Below are positions 55,872-64,000 of a stretch of 64,000 bases of DNA, piece after piece. This DNA is from Phytophthora sp. 'mugwort' (Eukaryota; Oomycota; Peronosporomycetes; Peronosporales; Peronosporaceae), in the NCBI GenBank assembly GCA_033558025.1, contig JAUCEF010000012.1:248001-312000 (forward strand), given 5' to 3'. Both the position numbers and the translations under genes were made by a program. Below the pieces are notes generated by a model. It did no database searches, was not told the origin of the DNA, and saw only the letters and a program-made list of their open reading frames with translations. The first letter of the stretch is position 1. Every line of letters begins with the position of its first letter.

Positions 55872-56369
55872 ATGGCGTGGCGGCATTGCGTGCTGGCAGC
55901 TACCACCATAGCTCTCCTTCTTGTAACCTCGTCATCACATGTTGCTTCATTTGGGGCAGCGGAAGACAAGAACGTCGGCATGGGTGGACGCTTCTTACGA
56001 GTGGATAGTAAGCTCCAGAAAGGGAACGGCGAAGAGAGAGCGATCTCGCCTGTCAATTCGATCACGAACTTGGTCAAACACAACAATGTGGAGACCGCGC
56101 TAGCAGAAGCGTTACCATCAAGAATTGCGGCGATTGAGAAAAAGTACCCGCGCGTTATCCCTTTTGTGTCGGATGCCGTCGTTAAAGCAATGATGAAATA
56201 CTGGTGGTTGAAGAGGCTTCTTCCGACAAAAGTTTTCAACAAACTGGGGCTGAGTGGATATCGTTCTGAAGAGGCGCTGCGTGGCCACCCCTACCACAAG
56301 CATTACAAGAAATACTTTGAGAAATGGAGAAAGTCGCAAGAATTTCTCGAGAAGACTTTTAGGAAGTAG
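55872..56369 (+). CDS. RxLR-dEER secreted effector candidate
   Basis: A 165-residue protein. Residues 1-26 form a signal peptide (basic start, then the hydrophobic run CVLAATTIALLLVTS). The host-targeting motif RFLR is at 40-43 and the GEER form of dEER at 53-56, the spacing expected for Peronosporales effectors. The C-terminal half is helical and basic. It has a WWLKRLLP segment (111-118) and a FNKLGL..HPYHKHYKKYFEKW segment (122-152), resembling the W and Y modules of the WY-domain fold. Such proteins are secreted and act inside plant cells; its target is unknown. An in-frame ATG at 55782 would place 30 hydrophilic residues before the signal peptide, so 55872 is chosen. No frame damage. It sits at the edge of the transposon island. 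Confidence 0.88.
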   Translation: MAWRHCVLAATTIALLLVTSSSHVASFGAAEDKNVGMGGRFLRVDSKLQKGNGEERAISPVNSITNLVKHNNVETALAEALPSRIAAIEKKYPRVIPFVSDAVVKAMMKYWWLKRLLPTKVFNKLGLSGYRSEEALRGHPYHKHYKKYFEKWRKSQEFLEKTFRK

Positions 56370-57347
56370 GCAGGAAGTACTATGAATATTTCTTGAGTAA
56401 TTTTTTTTGTCAGGACTTGTGATATGCTTAATGTCACGCCTGGATAAAGGCTACATTCGGACTAATCGGATACAGTTAAAGGAAGATGAAGTTTTAAACG
56501 CCACCATCCCGATCAATACAATACGTGGCCGATAGACTCAACTCTGATAACACATAAGATCTTCGATGCACCGCAGCCTTGTCCTTCGCGCTTCCTCCGT
56601 AGCAAAAAATTATCCAAGAAATCCCAGTATACAGAAAATGTGTTTCTTATAAATGTGCGAAAGTTACCACTACTTCAGCACCTGTCTTTCAACACATAAC
56701 CGTTGAGTATGTCCAGGACCTTCAACAATTCCCAAAAGTGCAAGCCACTAAGTACGCTTCGCTGTCAAGGATAGCAAATAATGCCTTCCGCGCGATACAT
56801 TTGAAATACATGTGTTCCGGTCAAGCCTTTGAATCCGTTTCAAGAAGCACTTCAGTCCTTAATGTCTTGAACGCAATGAATGAAGCGGCTATTGGTCGTC
56901 ATCTATAGTGAAGAAGTTGCAAATTACTTTCATAAAAACCCGCGGAGAAGATGCACAAAAGATGCAAGTGACTTGACTGCTTCGTGAATCAGGAACACCG
57001 ACCCAAATCGCTTTTTTAGTTACTGGATCAACATGTAGAAGGGTGTACAATAGCATTAATGAATAACGACAGTAGTATGATCCAGTTTTGGCGTCATGTG
57101 ATCTTGCATTCGCATGTAATTGAGTCGTATCTGTGGGCCTTGATGATGGGGTCAAATTTAGCTTCTTGGGAGTGCTAATCCAGCACTATGACCGCACCGA
57201 GGGGAAAAGTATCATTTCACATCGTAACGGAGGCCTCATAACGACAAATGTTGCATTGTTGGCTCTGTGATCAAAAATATAGTCTTCACTTATTACTCGT
57301 GACGTTCTTTACCGTAGAAAGTGTCGATTGTTCACGTAAACTTCAGT
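56370..57347. other. Intergenic region with nothing recognised
   Basis: No domain-bearing frame on either strand; AT-rich flanks between the effector and the convergent bZIP gene. Confidence 0.4.
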
Positions 57348-58430
57348 CTAAAGATCCACTAGCCTAAAGTCGGGCGTGACACGTGCGTTCTCGAACACAC
57401 AAGCAACATCGTCGAGGTTGCCCAGCACTCCAAGTATTGAACTTAACAGGTCTGCTTGGCTCTGCAAACGTGCCACTCGGTTGATCGAACCGTTCCAACT
57501 CAAGCGTACTGTACCACGCATGACAATCCTTTGGCCTGTTAACTTCGTAGCAAGTTGAGAACGCTTCTTGTCTTCAGCGCTACCGTTTCCACTGCTTTTG
57601 AGTGATGGAAACGCTTGGCTTAGACTGTTCTCGGAGATAGTGAGGCTGATTATTGTGCTGGCCACTAAAGTGCACGAATCGTACGAGTGAAGATCCGCCA
57701 GCGTGAGTTGAATGCGACCGAAAAAGAGCGAAAAGCGCGTCCAGCTCTCCAGCAACGTTTCAACACCCGATAAAGTGCCATCGACCACATCTGAGGCCAT
57801 AGTCGCTTGTAGGAAAGCACGCGCAGCATCCCGGAAGGAGGTAGGGGCCAAACTGAAGTTCTGGTAGTGATGAAAGTACTGCGTAGCCACAACCCACATC
57901 GACTGTGCTGTTGGTGCAGAAGAAAGCTCACAAGACTGGCGATTCAGGGTCAGAATGTCCTGTTGTAAGCTTTGAACGCTTGCTTCGAGGCTCTGCGTCA
58001 GTTTCCGTTGTCTTTCTCGGTACAGCTCTTGGTTCAAGCGACAGCGTTCTCGGTGGCGGCTTTTCTTCCGATCTTCTTTTGATACGTTGGAATCTGGTGG
58101 ACTACAGCGTCGACTGGGAAACTTTCTCTTTGGAGTGGCTCCTATGGGTCTACCATTGCCAGTTGAGAGTCGACTGTAGCTTGATGGCGTAGCGGTCACC
58201 AACTGCGGCTTTACCTTTGTTGGCCCCGTCGAACAGGATCGTTCGGTGGCAGCAACCGATTGCCTGGCTGCCTGTCTTGGACGTTGTATACGATTGTGAC
58301 CAGGTTCTCGTCGACACTCGAACTCCTCAAATATCAAGTTGGGCGGTGTCCAAGAAGACTGCAGAAAATTGCCAATGACACTGTCACTGAACATCTCGTT
58401 GCTGGGCGGGTAAAGGCAGCTTGTCTTCAT
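57348..58430 (-). CDS. bZIP transcription factor, Cys-variant type
   Basis: A 360-residue, intronless protein from the first ATG of the frame. A Pro/Ser-rich N-terminal region leads to a bZIP domain. The basic region is at about 121-143 (KKSRHRERCRLNQELYRERQ), where Cys130 occupies the place of the normally invariant Asn, exactly seven residues before Arg138. Leucines 148, 155 and 162 follow at heptad spacing. Oomycetes are known to have bZIP factors with substitutions at this Asn, so altered DNA recognition is likely. The C-terminal half (about 175-360) has no known motif but carries helical, Trp-containing segments seen in oomycete bZIP proteins. The initiator-like site directly before 58430 leaves little leader; Met13 (58394) is an alternative start. 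Confidence 0.85.
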   Translation of the reverse strand: MKTSCLYPPSNEMFSDSVIGNFLQSSWTPPNLIFEEFECRREPGHNRIQRPRQAARQSVAATERSCSTGPTKVKPQLVTATPSSYSRLSTGNGRPIGATPKRKFPSRRCSPPDSNVSKEDRKKSRHRERCRLNQELYRERQRKLTQSLEASVQSLQQDILTLNRQSCELSSAPTAQSMWVVATQYFHHYQNFSLAPTSFRDAARAFLQATMASDVVDGTLSGVETLLESWTRFSLFFGRIQLTLADLHSYDSCTLVASTIISLTISENSLSQAFPSLKSSGNGSAEDKKRSQLATKLTGQRIVMRGTVRLSWNGSINRVARLQSQADLLSSILGVLGNLDDVACVFENARVTPDFRLVDL

Positions 58431-58431
58431 C

Positions 58432-58450
58432 AAATATGGTGCGGAATGCC
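58432..58450 (-). promoter_or_regulatory. Initiator-like motif before the bZIP gene
   Basis: On the minus strand ggcattccgcaccatattt resembles the oomycete initiator (catt plus pyrimidines) followed by a ca-tattt flank. It ends two bases before the ATG at 58430. Confidence 0.4.
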
Positions 58451-60725
58451 TAGTTAGCGACAAAAGATAAAGTGGCGAAAGTAGTAGCAAACAGTCAACG
58501 CACGTTTTCTATGCGGCGGGGCAACGTTTACGGGATGGTCCGTACCATTAACACACATTGAGACAATGCACTCAATTCTGTGGACGGGGCTTGTATTATT
58601 CACTCTAAGTACACACAGCAACGCGTGTCTTAGATTGTTACTAAAACACGCACTCACATCTCTGGTGAGAAGACGTATGGACAAAGGGCGGGGACAGTTT
58701 CAAGTGAAAACACCATCTACTTCGGTACATGTATGTTGTATTTTAGAAATACAAGCTGTTTACAAATAGTATTTTCGTTTGCAAGCTGGTTGAAAATACA
58801 TTAGGAGGTGGCTGCGCACTCCAAGGATCATTTGCTTAACACCAGCGTGAGGAGGTTCAAATAAAGCCACGCGGACATCACTGAATGCAATTTCATGCTG
58901 AATCTTGTCGAATTGTTCGTGCCACAGTCTCCTGCTCTTGTCAATGGCGAACCAGCGAGCTTGAAATGTACTAAGTACGACATTTACTCTGCACGTTTTA
59001 CAGGCGATATACGAGGCAATTCGTCATGAAGATGGTCCCGTTATTTTCGACAAGTTTCAAAAGGTGTACGTCGTTGACTGTACAGTACAAACTATCAACA
59101 AGGCAGGATGGAGGTTTCGCATGACTTTTTCAAAGTTGCATGAGTTCTTTAACGGAGTACGAGAATCGAGCGTCTAACGGGCGGAGGGAGAGTCATGAGA
59201 AAAATCGAGGTCAAAGCGGGCAATGTGGTGACCGCAGCTAAGAACTGAGAGGTCGTCACCTCGACAGCAATACAATGTCGACGTCCTGAGAGCTCCCGCA
59301 GACGTCAGGTTAACCGAGTGCCGAAGAAGCGGAGGCGGGCAGTGTGATTGGCCGCCGCGGAAGAACAAATAGTGTGTGTTACTGTAAACCATCATCCCCG
59401 GCATAAATTTCCCTAAATGGCCCGCTTGAACAAGAAAGTTTTAAAAGACCACTCTCCGTTAAATGGCTCGCGTGAACAAGAATATTTAGGAGGAACATTT
59501 TAAGAACCACTCCCTTGAGATTTCATACCAATCGAAGCGCATCATTAGCAAACGAGGTGCTTTGGAACTAATGGATTGTTTGTTGGCATATTCAGCTATG
59601 AGGAAGCATTATTCTGCACTGGATGGCGCAGCGAGAAATCGACATTAGTCAATGATCCCGTTTCGACATGAACTTCGCACAGGAGGCTGTACATGTATCA
59701 GTGCTGCCTTGACCGTCGCCGTGGTCTTAATTGTTTCGATGATAGCGTGCCTGAACCGGTATCGGATTTAGTGTTTGGTGGTCCGTAGGATTTCAGCCTC
59801 GGACATTTTCGTTTTCCGAGGCCTTATTTTAGCTCGGCAGGTTTCGGGCGTTAGCGCGTTCAATATACATTTTTGATAAACGAAAAAATGAATTTACAAT
59901 CATCACCCCTGCTGGGGAGATTTCATGTGCAGCGGTAGTAACTTACTATTCTCCCGGAAAGTACGCTTCTACAGTCTTGGCCCTCCAAAGCAAAGTGAGG
60001 ATAAGAAGAGGATTTGGGATGCTATAGGACAAAATGGAATGCATAGAAAACACACATATATATTTATTCTATACTCGCGATGAAGTTTAAATATTTCAGC
60101 GGTAGCGTTCACTTTTCTGGATATACTGGTATGTGAAGCGGTTCCCTTGTTTTTTATTGAAAGGGATTGTGCACTACAACCGATGCAGCGATTGCATCCG
60201 GAGGCATCGATGCTGTTTAAATCTCTTGGAAATAGATGAGTGACGGCTAAGAATTAAAAATGGAAGCCTTTGGCAGCCTTTCAGGGCAGGATTGTACTCA
60301 GACCAGTAGCACTGACATCCTTTCAAAGAAAGGAAATAGGTTTATGCTGCGTTTGCTAGTGGAAGCTGCGGATCTGTAGATTGAAAAAAGCTTCTTTTGG
60401 TCGAGGAAAAAAGGCCGCGATAGGATTTGTGCCGCGATTGGGATTACCATTGTCTTCGTTTGAGTCCATGGCTTATAAATCACACCGCACAGAAACGACC
60501 CGAAACATACATGATAGTAGCAGTTTTCAGATAACTTTTAAGTCAATTTATGCTTTTCTAATACTTTACTATCACCGATGATACGGTAACCTCTTGATAT
60601 TTTCGTGTCTTGCCGCTAATGGTAGCAGTGAGTGAAGCGAACATCTCATACACAAGTACTTGAATAACATTATATTTTCCTGTTATCAAGTGGTTAATAA
60701 TACAACATGTCTTCACTCTCATACC
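58451..60725. other. Long intergenic region
   Basis: No gene recognised. Two similar runs, aaatggcccgcttgaacaag (59417-59436) and aaatggctcgcgtgaacaag (59461-59480), form a short imperfect tandem repeat. Confidence 0.4.
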
Positions 60726-61931
60726 CTACAACTCCACTCCATCTAGTGATGGTGCTAAAGAGTCCAGGAAAGTATACGTTGAAGACGCCGTGTATGTTGT
60801 GTACGCCGAGCACGCGTCATAGTCTTTGGCTTCGTGAGTAGCAGGCTCCCAGACATCCATGTACGTGGAAGCACTGACACACATTCCGCAAAAAACAATT
60901 TTTCGCTGAATTAATTCGCCACACAACGAAAGAAAGCTGAGCCGCTGATGAATCTTGCAAGAATAACACACATCACCGCCACACAACCTACACGCTCTCC
61001 GGCCAATGCTTCCAACGACATTGCCAGTACTCTTTCTGCAGACAACGCACTGTTTCCGGTTGCGTTCTTTTTCCGAGCGTTGAAAGACAGAGCGTCGATG
61101 CTGCAACAACCACGCCAGCTTTTTCATCTGCCCACAGTACACATAGTTGATGGCGGAGAGGAGGAAATTCGCCACAGCTGAGGTCAAGATGAAGCGGATG
61201 GCTTCACCTCCGGGATCGACGGTCGCACACGCAAAATTGCCGATTGAGTTGGGGCCAATCTGTCTAAAGCAGCTGAATGCCGACAAGTTTCCGCGTATTT
61301 TATTTGGCAACGGGCCCGTCTTAGGGAAATCGATGGAGTGCAAAAAGGTATAACCGACGCACTCCCCGTCCTCAAATTCCACGATTCCTGTGGCCTCGAG
61401 GAAGACGAAATCACGGCTCTTGGTTAATTTTGTCGCTTGTAGTGACCCCCATTTAATGACCAAAGACTGGAACGGTTCTTCCTTGCTTGGTTCCACAATC
61501 GAACATAACACCGCAGCCTTGTCGAAGTCTTGGACGTACGATGCCTTAATACGCATCGAGTCCAGCGTTGGGTTCAAGACCCCGAACATGAGATCTTCAA
61601 GCTCGCCAGCGAACGTGCCAACACCAAGCAACACAGAGAGATTTTTCGTTGTATTTTGTCGCTGGCTGGTGTTTCGGGAAGTCCTCACTGACGAACCTCT
61701 TCGACCGAGCCCCATCTGCGGCCGCTTAGCATACACGTGCAACTTGTCTCGGGACTTGACATGCTGCCAGCGTCGTTGATTCACTTTGCATTTGTCTTTG
61801 ACGACGAAGTTCTTGTACTTATCGATATAGTCTTGAACGTAGTCTTCGACGAGATCGATCATGTCCTGCCGTTCAGTGCTGGAGACTCGCAAGTCTGGGA
61901 ATGGGGTGATCGTAACCCCGTCCTTCGTCAT
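60726..61931 (-). CDS. START plus FYVE-like zinc finger protein, copy 6
   Basis: A 401-residue, intronless protein on the minus strand, separated from the plus-strand copies by the second transposon island. It starts MTKDGVTITPFPDLRVS, which aligns with the MKGRFIVNPF start of the others; codons further upstream in the frame contain no ATG. The START-like domain has IKASYVQDFDKAAVL, KSRDFVFLEATGIVEFE and GYTFLHSIDFPKT. The finger reads CVVC, CRLCGGDVCYSC and FCGMC. It lacks RRHHCR, like its paralogues. A basic Ser/Arg insert (QMGLGRRGSSVRTSRNTSQ, about 72-90) precedes the core, as in copy 5. The tail is Tyr/Thr-rich. It is diverged from all the other copies, so it may be an older duplicate. 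Confidence 0.85.
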   Translation of the reverse strand: MTKDGVTITPFPDLRVSSTERQDMIDLVEDYVQDYIDKYKNFVVKDKCKVNQRRWQHVKSRDKLHVYAKRPQMGLGRRGSSVRTSRNTSQRQNTTKNLSVLLGVGTFAGELEDLMFGVLNPTLDSMRIKASYVQDFDKAAVLCSIVEPSKEEPFQSLVIKWGSLQATKLTKSRDFVFLEATGIVEFEDGECVGYTFLHSIDFPKTGPLPNKIRGNLSAFSCFRQIGPNSIGNFACATVDPGGEAIRFILTSAVANFLLSAINYVYCGQMKKLAWLLQHRRSVFQRSEKERNRKQCVVCRKSTGNVVGSIGRRACRLCGGDVCYSCKIHQRLSFLSLCGELIQRKIVFCGMCVSASTYMDVWEPATHEAKDYDACSAYTTYTASSTYTFLDSLAPSLDGVEL

Positions 61932-63208
61932 TCTGCTGCTGTCAAGGAGAAACGTTGAATGAGGCTGACCGAATGTACTCAATGTTATCTTAGCGTCGTC
62001 GTTATCGTCGAGTATTGTACAGATGTGTAGAAGCTGGTGACTGAAATACGGACAGCAGCTGGAGCAAGTTTGATGTGCCCTAGCAAGTCCCTGCTAACGT
62101 TCTGGGTGATTACGTTTAATTGCATGGTTACACTGACCTCTGTTTTCCTGTCTTTACCGGCTAACCTTTGCCGGACCCTTCGTAGCTTCTAGCGGTTCTC
62201 ATAAACACTTTTTAAGTGTTCAGACCGGTAGAATGACGGACAGGGGCTATAATGAATTTGTGTGTACAGTTTGGATTTGCGGTTGTTGTTGCCTGGGTCT
62301 GACCTTGTTTACCACCGTTTTGGGCATGACCTTATCCGGTCCAAACAGACGGCCATAAGACTGCCGTTTGTGGCTCCACATTGAGTTGGAACTAGGATCC
62401 AAGAGATGTTTACTCTTCAAGCCCCTACCATGCTTAAAGGAAGCGACCTACATCTTTCTGGTCCACTAGGTGAGAGGTTCGATGTTCACAATTCTACAGC
62501 GAAACCCTCATGGAGCATAAGATGTTTGTCTGCCAGTATCTTGTCAGTTCGCACATTTGGCGGTAATCACATCCTGGTGGCTCTCTACGGGGATAGCACA
62601 ATGGGGAAGAATGCGCCATTCTGCTCTGAACGCCGTTATAAGGAGCAGTAACTGGCGACTTGGATAGGGTCCAGTGGTTGGATGATCATGGAACGGAAGG
62701 AGCTGGACACTTTAATCCACAAAGCTGCTGCGTGGAATGGGAACCCCGAGGTGGCGCTCATATGCTTGAAGTACGAATGTTGCACAGAAGGTATTTTCGA
62801 TGGCACTTTAACAGTCATGATTCTTCAAGAGCCACGTGTAGATCAAAACTAATTATTATTCTGAATGTCTCACACGGTGTTACCGATCAATACACTATCC
62901 TAGAGTCGATGATACTTCACAAGCGAGCGATATTTTTAGAGTGATGTCGTACTGTATATTTCCATTAATTTATACACCATCGGTCTGGAGTTAGAGTCCG
63001 CTGTGTAGGAATATCCTTATATAAGCCCTTATGAAGGAGCAAACCCCATATTAGGACCACAGAGGACTTTCCAGTCGAGGGACGACACGGCGAGATACAA
63101 TACGGTAATCTGCCTCGTTAAAGAAGTCGGGCTTTCCGTACAACTGAAAGTGTATTACAATTCTGAACAAAACACAAGCAACATTTCAAATGTATTGTAT
63201 TAAGTTAT
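61932..63208. other. Intergenic region upstream of START copy 6
   Basis: Contains the initiator motif listed next. No other gene recognised. A small palindrome aacactttttaagtgtt lies at about 62204-62220. Confidence 0.4.
61947..61964 (-). promoter_or_regulatory. Oomycete-type core promoter of START copy 6
   Basis: On the minus strand gcctcattcaacgtttctcc matches the oomycete initiator CTCATTC and a CGTTT-type flank. It lies 16 bases before the ATG at 61931 and so fixes that ATG as the start. Confidence 0.5.
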
Positions 63209-64000
63209 TTGAGGATGAACTGCAATTCCGATCAAGCCCGAGTGCAACTAGCAGTACTCGATCGTTCATGCGGGAAATCTCTGCCACGCCTCTCCGCACC
63301 GCTTGATCCCCTTCAAGCTGTCTACCTCTACGGCGCTTCGTTGCCGGCACCAATTTCCTTGAGTGCGTGGAGTATCTTCTGCGTGGGGGAGCACATCCGC
63401 GTTGAAGACAGTATATGACGCCCCGATCCAGTGGCTGTAGCTTGGAAGTAGTGTGGGTGGCAGCTTTCTAGGCGCATGTTGGACAGAGGATATCCTTCGT
63501 GACAGTGAGATGTGACATCAGCAAATATTTATCTTTGCTGGTCCATCGACACATTCACGTCCAACAGCCAGGCCTTGAACACGTCCGTTTTCATCCAAGC
63601 CTTCTTGGTAGACTTGTACTGGATGGCGGGGGGGGGGGGGTCCTTACGCCAGCATGGCTTTGCTGACTTGCCGCTAGAGAGTAACGGGGGTTATCTCTCA
63701 CCGCCACGTTCGCACACAAGCGTGATCCGGAATTTGTCTTACTTGGGTGAAGGGGCATCATGGACGCGGAGAGACCCGCAAGGCACGTTGCTATAAAAAA
63801 TCCCGTCTCATCCATGTTAAACCCATTAGCGTATGGATAGCTGCCTATAACATTACGAAGCTGTTGCATCTCGATAGCAATAGCCTGTAGATCCACGGCG
63901 GCCGACTCACCATGCACATAATGCCGTATCGCCCTTGGAACCGACGCATAAACGATGTCCCGAATCATGGGAGGGAGCTGGCCAGGACGACGCGCTGCTC
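63209..64000 (-). pseudogene. pogo/CENP-B-type transposase, broken, runs off the window
   Basis: The minus strand carries DDE_1 features. Near 63840 it reads YPYANGFNMDETGFFIA, with the first catalytic Asp in MDETG. After stops and shifts come VFKAWLLDVNVSMDQQR near 63580 and a TTSKLQPLD block near 63440, which corresponds to the end of the nuclease fold. A run of 13 G (63628-63640) marks one of the shifts. The N-terminal helix-turn-helix and CENP-B domain lie beyond the right edge. Confidence 0.75.

Noticed and set aside
58431..58490. Upstream extension of the bZIP gene
   Set aside because: Would also need a TTG start; the first ATG is at 58430.
61932..61982. Upstream extension of START copy 6
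   Set aside because: The frame upstream of 61931 has no ATG; it would need a TTG start, and the core promoter lies inside it.
1..64000. CRISPR array or bacterial operon structure
   Set aside because: No regularly spaced identical repeats, and the genes have eukaryotic promoters, spacing and transposons.

Overview
This window looks like a nuclear segment of a plant-pathogenic oomycete of the Peronosporales (Phytophthora or a close relative). The main signs are an RxLR-dEER effector gene, a bZIP factor with the oomycete-type Asn-to-Cys change in its basic region, an expanded START plus FYVE-like zinc-finger family, intronless genes with GC-rich third codon positions, oomycete-style initiator motifs just upstream of several start codons, and a typical oomycete set of decayed transposons (Copia, Gypsy, LINE, Tc1/mariner, PIF/Harbinger, piggyBac, pogo). 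The species cannot be fixed from the sequence alone.

Layout: 0-2.7 kb is gene-free and repeat-bearing. 3.0-5.7 kb holds two ordinary genes, tail to tail: a pyruvate kinase with a mitochondrial-type leader, and a TOG/ARM-repeat protein. 6.7-11.4 kb is a tandem run of three intact START/FYVE-like genes followed by a decayed fourth copy. 12.3-26 kb is a transposon island: a complete but inactive Tc1 element with 210-bp inverted repeats, a PIF/Harbinger remnant with a MYB/SANT companion, a long broken LINE, and a degenerate nuclease/zinc-ribbon element. 26.2-31 kb resumes the START family with one pseudogene and two intact genes. 31.3-54.4 kb is a second island: a Gypsy 3' end, two solo LTRs with exact target duplications, a Tc1/IS630 fragment, a broken MYB/SANT-DOT1 reading frame, two piggyBac pseudogenes, a broken Copia element interrupted by one of the solo LTRs, and a small inverted-repeat element. 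55.8-62 kb returns to genes: an RxLR effector, a bZIP factor and a sixth START/FYVE-like gene on the minus strand. The right edge (63.2-64 kb) is a broken pogo/CENP-B-type transposase running out of the window.

The picture is a gene-sparse, repeat-driven locus. One gene family has been duplicated in tandem, partly homogenised by gene conversion, and split by transposon insertion; an effector gene sits just beyond the repeat block. The features most worth a second look are the START/FYVE-like cluster with its conversion tract, the MYB/SANT-DOT1 frame lying between a piggyBac-like end and a piggyBac pseudogene, the mitochondrial-type pyruvate kinase, and the nested solo LTR.
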